This document shows, piece by piece, positions 35,075 to 46,600 of a stretch of 64,000 bases of DNA. The stretch is from Tribonema minus. Taxonomy: Eukaryota > Sar > Xanthophyceae > Tribonematales > Tribonemataceae. The translations under genes and the position numbers were made by a program. Numbering within the stretch: the stretch's first letter is position 1; each line of letters starts with the position of its first letter. The notes below the pieces were generated by a model, which had not been told where the DNA came from, did not search any database, and saw only the letters and a program-made list of their open reading frames with translations. Where the stretch lies: positions 496,001-560,000 of the forward strand of contig JAFCMP010000556.1 of NCBI GenBank assembly GCA_017506865.1, written 5' to 3'.

Positions 35075-35880
35075 CTCAGCTGCTCTCGCCACTCACTGAT
35101 GAGAGGTAACAACTCGAGGGACTGCCTATGACCACTGCAAGATTGCTCTAGCCCCAAGCGGAAGCGGGGGTAAACAATTTTGTGGTCTGGTGACCACTGC
35201 AGATATACCAGCCATGTGCCAGAAGCTGCTCTTGCGCAACTCGCATGCTAGGCGAAGGGGTTAACGGCCCAAGTGCGATGCTCAACTCGCATCACCCAAC
35301 ATAGCCGCTCTCCCCCCTTCCCCTCACACACAAGGTAGCGTAACAACTGGTGGCGCCGCATACAAACTGCTCTAGCGCCGCTCGAATGCGCAGCGAAGGG
35401 ATAACAACTCATGTGCAGTGGCATTCCCATCACTGAGCTGCTCTTGCCTGCTTGCCGAGGGACACTCATGCGACGTAACAGTGAACAGCATGCACAACCT
35501 GCTCTCGCGCCCGTTGGTCCTTAGCAAAGAGGTTGACAGCTGTGGATGAGAAGTACCCATGCCGCAAAACTGCTCTCCCCTCTCTTCTGAGCACCTCGGA
35601 GCGTAACAGGCTGAGCCACGCCAAACTGCTCTAGCGACGCACGAGTGCCACCGACGGGGGTAACAACTGTAAGCGATGAGGCAAGCACCGTACCGAGCTG
35701 CTCTTACCCAATCACTTGGCACACGAGAGCGTAACAGCTGCAGGCTTGGCTTGGCTGGCGGGGTAGAGCCGCTCTGGCGCCTTCGGGAGGACATGACAGC
35801 TCTTGATACCCGTGGTGCCTCTGCTGTGCACGAAGCTGCTCTCGCCCCCTCTCGTGAGATCGTGGGTAACAACTAGCGTG
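35075..35880. repeat. Degenerate ~68 bp minisatellite
   Basis: About eleven units spaced 57-82 bp. Each begins with a GCTGCTCTYGCC-like box, followed by a variable CGAG- or GAGG-containing part and often GGGTAACAACTG. Units start near 35079, 35142, 35224, 35305, 35370, 35436, 35499, 35570, 35627, 35698, 35770 and 35839. No continuous ORF crosses the array. Confidence 0.75.
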
Positions 35881-36828
35881 CGGGGCGTGGTGATAGGCGC
35901 TGCTGGCTGCTAGCTGGCTTGCTTTAGTGGCGTGGCGCAGGCGTCGGCAAGATAATCTGCAAGGGAGCAGAGGGGCGTTCGGAGGGAAGCGAAAAGAGAG
36001 ACGCTGGTGAGCGATTTGCAATGCGCAAGAAAAAGCGGTGCCCGCTACCCATGCTGACAAGCGCACACGCTGCCAAGCACGTCGTTGGAGCACAACGCGC
36101 AGGACACACAAGCCCGAAGTATCCAATGCAGTGAATAAAAAGGGGCAACTTGGACACGGGCAAATCTCTGAGCCGCAAATCGCTAGGACACGCCCGCGGA
36201 CAAGATCACATGTTCATCGGAGGATTGGTACTATCGATACCGTAGCAGCACTGACCTTGACCGCGTGTGCTGTGCCTGTGGAGCTGCAGGTTGAAGCTCG
36301 GTGAGTGCTTGAAGCTCAGCCCGAGGAAGCCGCTGTTGCTGTTGCTGCTGCGGTGCTGGCGTGCTGGTGGTGAGGAGGCGAGGGCCGCCGCAGCGGGCTA
36401 AGCCCTGCGCGCTGGAGGCTTCACATGGTTTGGTGGCGTCGTCGTCGTGCGTGGAAGTGATTGAGCCCCGAGAGTTCCTCCAAATGACACGGGGGTCTTG
36501 ATGCCCCCGGAAACCCCCCGAAATCTCGCGGGAATTGAGCAATGCCACGAGTTTGTTCAGCGGAGACGTTGTCTGCAAGTGGTGTTCATAACTTCCATGA
36601 AGACGCATTTGTTGGGTGCCTTGGTGCATGTAGTCTCGATGCATGCAGCTCAGTGTGGAACAAAACCATACTAATGCTATTCATCATGACATTCATGAAG
36701 CAATGCACATTGCGTCTGCAGACTCCATCTTGTGCAAGCACAACAGGTAATGAGGTCGCTGCAAACAAGCGGAATACTTCGAAGCATGATATCTCATGTG
36801 CCATCATGTGCCCCCCCCCCCCGCGCAG

Positions 36829-37017
36829 CATGGGGACCCCCCTGTCTGTGTCCCACGCCCCCCTCCCTCACCTTTGGCATCTTCGAAAGCGCGCTTGTCA
36901 CCGACCCGTTACTGCTCGAGGAGGACCTCGTCACAGCATTGCTCACCGTCAGCCTGCGCCTCAACAAGGGCAAAGACGGCGGCACCGGCGCCGCGTGTGT
37001 GTGCGCCGTGCAAGGCC
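36829..37017 (+). CDS. Orphan RNase-PH-like exon (exosome Rrp43/Rrp45/Rrp42-like fragment)
   Basis: A poly-C tract and GCGCAG acceptor precede an open segment that includes LTFGIFESALVTDPLLLEED and LVTALLTVSLRLNKG. This resembles the second RNase PH domain of exosome ring subunits (F-x-x-F, then a V-D-P-like turn, E-E-x-L, and a T-V strand). Those subunits thread RNA to the exosome nuclease. I could not identify the first domain, the C-terminus or a convincing donor; a GTGGCG lies at about 37018. A possible preceding exon ends at 36300 with a GTGAGT donor, but its frame does not join this one directly. It could be the only visible piece of a diverged gene, or a relic. Confidence 0.35.
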
Positions 37018-37581
37018 GGTGGCGCATGAGTCGCGCCGGCGCTGCTCGCGTGCGCCCTCGCGTCCGGCCACAGCAGCGCTCAGCGCGTGCTGTTTATGCT
37101 GTGCGGCGCCGCCGCCGCCGGCGCCGCGGCGACCGCCCTGGGCGCGACCATTCAGCCCTCGCACGTCCTGCAGCAACGCTCAGGACGGCCGCCAAATGCG
37201 GTGCGCTGGTGGGTGCGCGTCGTGGTTTCTGGACGAGTGTTGCTCGCTGACACGTCGGCGCGTCACAATCTCGCACGCCCCTCAACTACCCAAACACTCG
37301 CAGAGGTGCGAGTGGGACTCGACTTATTTACTTACGGAGAGGACTCGAATCCACTGGTGGACTTGAAGTGGACTTGAAGTGGACTGAATATCAACTTCTG
37401 CTTGGTGAGCGGGCAGCACAAGCAGCACCAAGCGCAGCTCGCAGGAGAAACTAGAGCTGGAAGGGCGAGGAGCGACAGCAGTTGTCGTCGCGGCGGAGGG
37501 AGCCTGTTCGAGTTTTGACGGCACGGAGACAAGGTACTTAGGCGGAGCGGAGCAGCCATTGGCGGCAGAGAACAGCACGGC

Positions 37582-40500
37582 ATGCAACGCAGAGACGCCG
37601 TCAATCTGTCGAGGCAAAGGGCTGAAGCACTTCGCTCTCTCAAAAAGCTGCGCAAAAAGGAGCTCGAGCAGGTGAGACAGAAGCGTCGAATTGAAGTTGG
37701 ATGGCCAGGTTTTAGCCGCCCGGCATCCCGGCATCAGCGCGAGAGAGGTGCCGGCGCGTACGCAAGAACCTCATGGCGCTGCAGTCGTCGTTGTGTGCGA
37801 GGGGGACGCGTGTCGGCAGCCGCGTTTCTCATGGTTTGCAAGATTGGCTCGCGTGCCTGATAGGATCTTTGACGGGTACTGCTGATTGATCTGACGACAC
37901 GCTGTCGTCGGCGTGTAACCGAGCTGTCTTGAGCGCGTCTCCAATTCCTCGTGGTGCTAGCTGATTACACCGCCAGCTGCTCACATTGGAATCATCCGGG
38001 CAAGCACAGCGCCACTCCGAATTGTTGGCTGCGCCAACAGGCTCGTCTGTGGGCCGTGCCTTTCGCCAGACTATGGTGGTAAGCGTGCTGTGTTGCCGCC
38101 TGGACTACCCTTGGCTGTTTTTTGGCTGGTGACGCAAATATTGTCTGCCAAGAGGAAAATCTGATGTGTAGGCCTCAGGTCTTCATTCACAACCTGGCCG
38201 CCATGTGCAGAAGGCCATCGCCTTTTTACGCCCTCACCCTAACTGATTGAAACCTGCAACTGGTTACATGGTCCGCTGCTGCCCTTAGCCCATTTTCGAG
38301 GCGTGGTCGCCCAGTAGAGGTTGGTTGCGTGCCAATGCTCAGCCAGTCACGCGCCAAATCGTCTCTTCAGAAGCGCTTGTATTGATCGGAGAATGAATCA
38401 CATCAAGCCTTCCCGCCCGCTTTTCATGCGCGGCGCAGCAACCAGCTCTGCGGCATCAGGTCCTGCTGAATTTCTCTAATCAAGGCTCGCGACCCTCGTC
38501 TGCTTCCGCAGCGCTTTGCACTCATAATAATCCGCCAGCTGGGCAAATGGTATTCGCAGGAAAAGAGCTCAAAGCACAATGAGCCTGTTTTTCCGTCGAT
38601 CAGACAGGTTGACGATGCATTGGAAATTGAGCAGATATCAGCTCGTCAGGCTGTGTCATGTTTGCATGCTTTTAGGACGTACCCCCGTGCAATGTATGTA
38701 CTTCAAAGTACACGTGTGCAACATTCAGGACATTGACAAGTAGGGAGCGCTGAGAGCTGGCGCGTCGCCATCGGTTGGTCGCCCACTGCCTGCGCGTCCG
38801 CGCCTGCGCGGTGACTTCCACGTGCACCATTGCGGCGAACACTGCAGACAGTGTAAACGCTGCACACCGGCAGCGTGCAGTGTTTCCGCGGTCTCGCATC
38901 CTGAGCATCTACACACAGCTCATCAAGCCCTATGCACAGGGCACATGCGATGCCATGTACCTCAACCCCTCCTCCCCCGGCCCCTAGCGAGCCGCGGCGA
39001 ACTGGCGAGCTGCGCAGCGGATGCTCACACTAGTCGTGGCGGCAAAGAAAGGCCTGGATGCGTGCGCTGTGACCCGGGCCGCTGACGTGCAAGTAGGGAG
39101 CTGGCAAATGTGGCCATCTCTGATGCACGTCGCGTATCTTCAGCCCACGTCATTCTGAGCAGGTGGTCGTGATGAGCGCGCGGCGGCGCTGCAGTCGCAT
39201 TCGCTCTGCCGGCATGTATGCATGTACTGCATGCCGCTGAGAAACGCGTGCGTGCGTGCGGGCAGCGGCAGCTAGCGCGCTTCCGCACCACAGGCGCATC
39301 TCATGCGGGTGCTGCGTGTTCGGCACGTCACCCCTTGCAGGTGTGCCTTGAAGTTGGCGTGGACCCCTCGGGGCTGAAGCAGGAGATCCATGCGCGGCTC
39401 GTGGCAACCCTCAACATGAACAACCGTGACCCTAGTTTTGACTACAGATCCTAATCCTCAGCACGACCCAAATCGGTGACGTACGCGACCTGCCAGAAAG
39501 TTGAAACTCCTTTTAAGATCACGTGCAGACGACAGCAGCAGCAGCAGTAGCAGCGCGCCTGCGTCCCGCACACAACACCGCACCTTACATGCGCGCTCTC
39601 CTCATGCGGCACGTCACCCCTTGCAGGTGTGCCTTGAAGTTGGCGTGGACCCCTCGGGGCTGAAGCAGGAGATCCATGCGCGGCTCGTGGCGACCATCGA
39701 CATGAACAACCGCTTCGCGGTGGACGCGGGCACGGGGCAGGCCAACACGCACCTGGAGACGCTGCGGCGCATCTTCCGCGCCATCCAAAATGTGAGCCCT
39801 TAGGGTTAGGGTTAGGGTTAGGGTCATGTTCGAAGTTTGGTTGATGAAGTTGAAGTATGGACACGGCAGGCCAACACGCACCTGGAGACGCTGCGGCGCA
39901 TCTTCCGCGCCATCCAGAATGTGAGCCCTTAGGGTTAGGGCTAGGGTCATGTTTGAAGTTTGGTTGATGAAGTTGAAGTATGGACACGGGGCAGGCGAAC
40001 ACGCACCTGGAGACGCTGCGGCGCATCTTCCGCGCCATCCAAAATGTGAGCCCTCATGGTTAGGGCTGGAGTGAGAGTTAGGGTTATGTTCGAAGTTTGG
40101 TTCATGAAGTTAAAATGTGAGTTCCGTGTCTGTGTGAAAAGAGTAAAGTTGTACGGCTGATAGAGTCAAGCTGTACTCTAGAAGAGTACAGCTTGGAAAT
40201 AGATCCAGTCTTTCTCTCTTCCTCGCTGTGTAGAGCGCAAGAGCGTTGCGTCACTTCAAGACTCACTTGAAGGTTGGTTGATGAAGTTGAAGGATGGGTG
40301 CGGGGCAGGCCAACACGCACCTGGAGACGCTACGGCGCATCTTCCGCGCCATCCAACATGCGAGCTGCGCGCGCGCGCGCTCGTTGTAGCATGTTGCTGT
40401 GGCATGCTGCAAGAGTGCCAGAGCAACGTGGTTGCAAGAGGAAACGCTTTGTGCAGGCGCTCTGGCCGTCTCTCTCCGGTGCGCAACAGCAACTCAGTTT

Positions 40501-42681
40501 GCCACCACGACAGCAGCTCGAAAGAGGTGTTTCCGTCATCTGTTGCAGCTTCACAGCAGCTCGTACACCGTGATCTGCCGGCCCTTACGCATCGCAGTCT
40601 TCGCGCCACCCCTGGGGGAATGGCGTGTCGCCGACCGTGGTCTCACCCTAGGCCAACATTGGGCTAAGCCTAGTTGATCTGGCGGCCCCTACGCTTCGCA
40701 CTCTTTGCGCCACCCCTGGGGGAGTGGCGTGTCGCTAACCCTAGCCTCACCCTAGGCCAACATGGGACTAACCCTAGCTAACCCTCTTGGCTAACCCTAG
40801 TCCAACCCTACTTGCGGTCGCGCAGGCCTCGCCGGCGCTCGAGGCCATGCCCTACTCCAACCTCGCGCAGATGGCCAGCAACATGGGCGTCATGGGCGCG
40901 GCGTACCCTCAGGTGTGTGCGGCAGCGCTCAACGCTTGATTTGTGAAGTTACAAGGTTCAAATTTGAAGTTGTCAGGGTGCACACGTCTTTGCAAGATGT
41001 ACACAGGTATGTAGGTAGGGCATGCTGCGCTGTGTACATACCCTCGTGTGTGTGCAGCAGCGCTTAACGCTTGATTTGTGAAGCGGTCAGAGCTGTGTGT
41101 TCGTGCGTGTTGTACGCTCGGTCAAATAGATTGACTAGGGCATTACGGCCGGGTGCGCATTTTCACTGGAGCCCGTAGGATTGCAATTTCGGCTTCTCAT
41201 CAGGTGCGCTCAAGGCCGATGATGCTTGCTGTCAGCTTCATGCCACTGCTAGTATGGGTACGAAGGTCGGGCTGTGTGGCGGGGTTTGCGTCTGCGCGAG
41301 GGCGCAGCGCCATCGTGGGCGGCGACACCTACTTCAAGTGCTTTCTTCAAGTGCCGGTGCACGCGCGCCTCCCCGGCCTCGACACTCAACTCACCACCGG
41401 AAGTATCGACACGTAACTCACCAGACCTTGTCACCTACTTAGAGCTCTCCAATCTTTTGATTCGTTTCCATGAAGCATCGATGCGTGTGTCACCACGCGG
41501 AGTGCTGCTGCGTCCCGCGTCCCGCGCCGCGCGCTACAGGCGGGGTCACGATATAAGAGCGGGTCCGTCCCCGCCAGCCTCACCGCTCTTATACCGTGAC
41601 CGCTCCTATATCATCCTGGGGCTTAAGTAGGGTTAGGGCTAACCCTAGGCTAGCCCTAACCGTAGACCTAGGTTTGAAGTATGTAAGTAGGGTTAGTGTG
41701 CCAACAGTTGAACTTGGCTTCAGATTAAGCCGTAAAGCAACAGCACCGTGCGCTATACGCTGTGACTGATCGATACGCGCTTGATCGCTGTTGAATATCA
41801 CGCAAAAACCGCTTTTCAGACATCGTTCGTGAGGCGGCTAGTGGTAGGTGGACACAATATAAGAGCGGTCAGCCCCGCAGCATCAAATCGCTCTTATGTT
41901 GATCAGATCCGTGTTCAGCCGTCACACCGCTCTTATACCGTGACCGCTCTTATATGGAGCGCTCTTATATCGTAGCCGTCCCTGTACGAAGATCATCTCA
42001 CTACGAAGCACCGGAATGCTAACGCCTTTGCGCACTTCAACAACATGAACTTCAACAACATGAAGCATTGACGCATGTGTCAATGTGCGGAGCGCTGCTG
42101 CGTCCCGCCGCGCGCGCGCGCAGCTTGTGCACCGAAATGCCCACACCTCACAACACCAACCGCCGAAATGCTCAAACTTTGCGCACTTCAACAACATACT
42201 TACTTCTATGAAGTATCAATCGACACGTGTGTCAACGCGCGGAGCGCTGCTGCGTCCCTCCGCGCCGCGCGCGCAGCCCGCGCACCGAAATGCTCATACC
42301 TCGCAACACCAAGCACCGAAATGCTCAAACCTTGCGCATTCCAACACCATGAAGTATCAACATCGACACGGATGGCAACACGCGGAGCGCTGCTGCGTCC
42401 TGCCGCGCGCGCGCGCTACGAAGATCATCTTACTACAAAGCACAGGATTGCTCATGCCTTGCGCATCTCAACAACATGAACTTCAACAAAATGAAGTATC
42501 AATATCGACACGGATGTCAACACGCGGAGCGCTGCTGCGTCCCGCCGCCGCGCGCTCGCAGCCCGTGCACGCGCGCCTCCCCGGCCTGATGGAGGCGCAC
42601 TACCACCGTATGCAGATGGGATCGGTGGCGGCGGCGGCGGCGGCGGCGGCGGGCCACGACTACGGCGCGCTGCAGCTTGGA

Positions 42682-42716
<35 letters not shown>

Positions 42717-43603
42717 CGGAGCCATGGCGGCCTACATGAACGGCGGCATGGATGGGGGACTGGGGGAGGGGGAGTTTGGCGTGGGGGGGGTGATACAGAG
42801 GAGTCAGCGCAACCCTTTCGTGGACGCGCTGCGGCTGCTGGCGGGGCCGTTCCTGCTGGCGCCCTCGCAGCGGTGCGTCACTGTTGCGGTTGCAGATGAA
42901 GTCGGTTGCGTTGTTCCTGCTGGCGCTCTCGCAGCGGTGCATCAGTTGCAGATAAGGGCGGTTGCGCTGTTCTTGCTGGCGCCCTTGCAGCAATGCGTCA
43001 CTGTTGCAGTTGCGGATTGAGATTGACTGAAGGTTCCAAGAGTTGTGGAGTATTGGAAGACCAGGTGTGTGACTGCAGCTGCTGGCGCTCTTGTAGCGGT
43101 GCGCCCTCAGCTGCGGATGCGGATTCAGTTGTGGGCACTGCAGAGACTCGGGAGCGCGGCCTCGGCATACCGCATCATATGTTGTCACGTCGAGAAGAGC
43201 AACGTGTGTCACTGATACACTGTCAGTATCAAGCGCTACAACAGAAAAGGACTCCGTGGCGCCGTTTTTGCTGGCGTCCTCGCAGCGGTGTGTCTTTGAT
43301 CGCGGCGGTACAGTCAATAGCACGCGCTGCCTAGCAGTGAGCTTTCTGTGCCTTTGTGTTCTTGGGAGGATGTAAGCTACTGTACTGTTAGGGCTGCGTT
43401 GATCACCATTGGCACTTAGAGACGCGGCGTAGGCTTTTTTAAAGGTAGGTAAGCATGATGGCTTCGTCGCGCCACGCGGCTCAGTACACCTTTTTTTTCT
43501 GACCCTCGCAACGCTACTCTCTCTGCTGCCGCCGTGTGCACTCCGCCGCTGCTGCTGCTGCTGCTGCTGCCGCCGCTGCTGGTGCCGCCGCTGCTGCCGC
43601 TGC

Positions 43604-43638
<35 letters not shown>

Positions 43639-46600
43639 CTGCTGCTGCTGCCACTGCCGCTGCTGCCGCTCCGTCGCCTCGCTGCTGCCGCGCCGCCTGC
43701 CGAGCAGTGCCACGGGGCAGTACGTGGGCGTCGCGCTGGTCCACCTGTCCGCCGAGCAACATCAGGTGACGCTCCGCCGCCATTTGATGAGCATTAACCT
43801 AACCCTAGGGTTAATCTAAGTTCAACCCTAACCCAAACTTTCACATGCCTGCCCGATTGAACAGCGTACCGTGCAGCTGCGCCGATTTAGTTTTTGTGGC
43901 CCTCATTGGATAGTGTCCTGTTTGCAAGCACCCCCCCCCCTTCTACGATACCACCACCTCTCCGCAGCCACGCCGTAATTGACGTCAGGTAACGCTTCAC
44001 CGCCGTTTCACGCATGCACGCGTGACCGTATATGGCATTTGCCTTGGCTGCGACGGTCAGCGATGCCCGTGCTTAGGGCTAGGGTTTAGGGTTAGTATTA
44101 CTTGAAATATGTCCGCCGAGCAACATCAGGTGACACTCCACCGCCGCCCGCATAGTCTCACACGCCTGCACAGTTGCGCCGACATGGTTTTTGTTTCACG
44201 TTGAAATAGAGTCCCTTCCCCCCCCCCCCCCCCCCCCTACGGTACCACCAACTCCGCCAAAGCGCCGCGACCAACGGCACTCCACCCAAGCCTGACCCTA
44301 ACCCTAACCCTAGGCTTGCGCGTTGCACCTAGCGCTAGCCCTAGGCGTATTGCACGCGGCAGCGTCACTCTTGCAGGAGACAGACAAGTAACGCTGTACC
44401 CGCCGCCTGAACTTCACCATCTTGCGCAGGAAATATCCCGCTCTGGGCCGAAGCCAACGATCTAAGATGCAGTACACAATAGTATCCCACGTAGAGGGAA
44501 ATTACAAGTATCTTGAAGTAACACACTTTACCCTCTGTCTAACTTCAACTTTTCTTACAGGAAATCTCCCGGTCCGGGTCGAAGCCGATGATCCAGAAAG
44601 CAGTACACGACAGTATCCCACGTAGGCGGAAACGACAAGAACTCCTGAACAAACGCTTTACCCCTCTTCCCGAACTTCAACTCTTCTTGCAGGAAATCTC
44701 CCGATCTGGGCCGGAGCCGCGGCGTGGCGAGGGGCACTTGCGTGTGCTGCTGCGCGCATATCGGCTGCAGCGCGGCGGCGCGGCGGCGGCGGCGCTGTAC
44801 GGCGGGCACGCGGCGGCGGCGGCAGCGGCGCTGCGGCCGGAGGAGCGCGGGCACCTGTGGCCCGTGGACACGAGCGTGCGCGTGAACGGGCGCATGCCGC
44901 ATTTAAAGCAGCGCAAGGCGAGTGTGTAGTGCTATATAGATATCATTAGATCATGACTACATGTCATGTGATAACTTAAAGCAGTATGTGTGAGGACAGC
45001 GTGAACGGGCGCATGCCGCACCTCAAGCAGCGTGAGGCGAGTGCTTTCGTGCCCTCATGCTTCTTGAAGTATGTAGACTAGCGCGTACTCCTGATAAATG
45101 AATACATGTCATCACGTGCTTGCTTGGCAGTACGCTGCGCAGAGGGCAGAGTGATGTGATGGGCACTAGCGTGCGCGCCGAGCGCTGCCGTGTGTACTCT
45201 TGTAATGTTATTTTCGAAGTTGCGTGGATGAAAGAGAACGACCCGAGTCTGTCACACGCCACCAACTTTTAAACCTCAAGTTTGAGGCGCAACATGTTCA
45301 CAGTCGCCGCAGACACGCGCGTGCACGTGAAGGGGCTCCAATTACGTGTCGTGCTCCCTTACATATGGAGGCATAGTATCATTACTTCAAGAAGTACAAC
45401 ATGACTAAGCGAGAATCAAACGTACAGCAAATGACTGCGCATGACGCTCCATGCTCGGCGCAGGAAGCAACAACTCTCGTACTTCCATGTCATGTACCTT
45501 GTCCTTTGCCTCAAAGAGTGGTACTTTAGAAGCACTTTGTTCGAAGCTCGCGTTGGCGCTTGTGCTCGCTGTGACGCAGGAGTGAAAGGCGCGTGCAGTT
45601 TCAGTGACACCTTGGTGACAGAAGAATTGTTTTGATATTCACGTCACCTCAGGTTGCAGTCCTTTTTTGCGCTCGCGCTGCGGGGGCACAAGCAGGGCGT
45701 GCAGACCATGTAACAAACAAACTCCAATGAAAATGTCATAGAGCGTACTTCAATTTGAGGTTCATGGACCTCATGATGGAGCTTGTGCCTGCGTTGCGCG
45801 CCGCGCGCTGCAGGTCTACAAGCAGGGCATGCAGACCAAGTACAAGGGCGACTGCGACGCCGTGGACATCTTCCCGTACTTGCAGGTATGTATGTATCTT
45901 TACTGCTTTGCCTACATACATACATACTGTATTTTGCAAGTACAAGGGCTGCTGCGACGCCGTGGACATCCTCCATACCTGCCGGTGGGTATGTATCTGT
46001 ACCGTTTTACATACATATGTACTGCATTTTCCCTTATTGTGCTGTGCGCGTTTTGTGTACTTCTTCATGAAAACGATTCAAAGATTGTAGAGCCCTAGGT
46101 GACAAGGAGTGGTTAGCCGCAAGTGCCTTCCACCAATAACCGTGGTCGCCGCTGCTGCAGTCATTGGCCACGAGTCAAACAGTGCCATTATATCTCTATA
46201 CATCAATTCTCATTTTGGGCAGAAGGTTCACTGCACGCTCGTCACCGCAATCTACACGCATCTTGTGACGGAGTGTCTCAGTGCGTGTCGGCGGGTTGGG
46301 GTTAGGGTTAGGGTTGCAAACGACCTCGATGTTGTGCACTTCAGAGTTGAAGGAGGCGCGCTTCCAGAAAGTGCTGCACGTGCGTCCAGGCATTCACTTG
46401 GCCTCGTCTGTATGCCTCAATCCGAACGTGTCCTACCCAATTCTGCAATTCATCCTGATGCCTGCTTGGCACAGCCGCAAGCCCACAGCGGCTGCGCAAA
46501 TCAGTCAACACGTGTCCGTTTGAGGGGGCGGAGCCGGTCTGCAGCGGTAGCTGTCCGTATGCGCCTGGAGGCTGGTGGCCATGATACGCTGTTGAGCGTT

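Larger units (their letters stand above)
32831..37581. other. Accessory stretch between GTPase and PIAS-like genes
   Basis: Holds a G homopolymer of about 28 at 33034-33061, a possible minus-strand exon near 34.2 kb, two 37 bp direct repeats at about 34586-34670, a degenerate minisatellite (35075-35880) and one RNase-PH-like exon near 36.9 kb. No complete gene could be assembled. Confidence 0.5.

Noticed and set aside
42517..43713. 398-codon minus-strand open frame rich in Gln
   Set aside because: It is antisense to PIAS-like exons 4 and 5 and to the CTG tract; the plus-strand exons fit the PIAS family and the splice phases.
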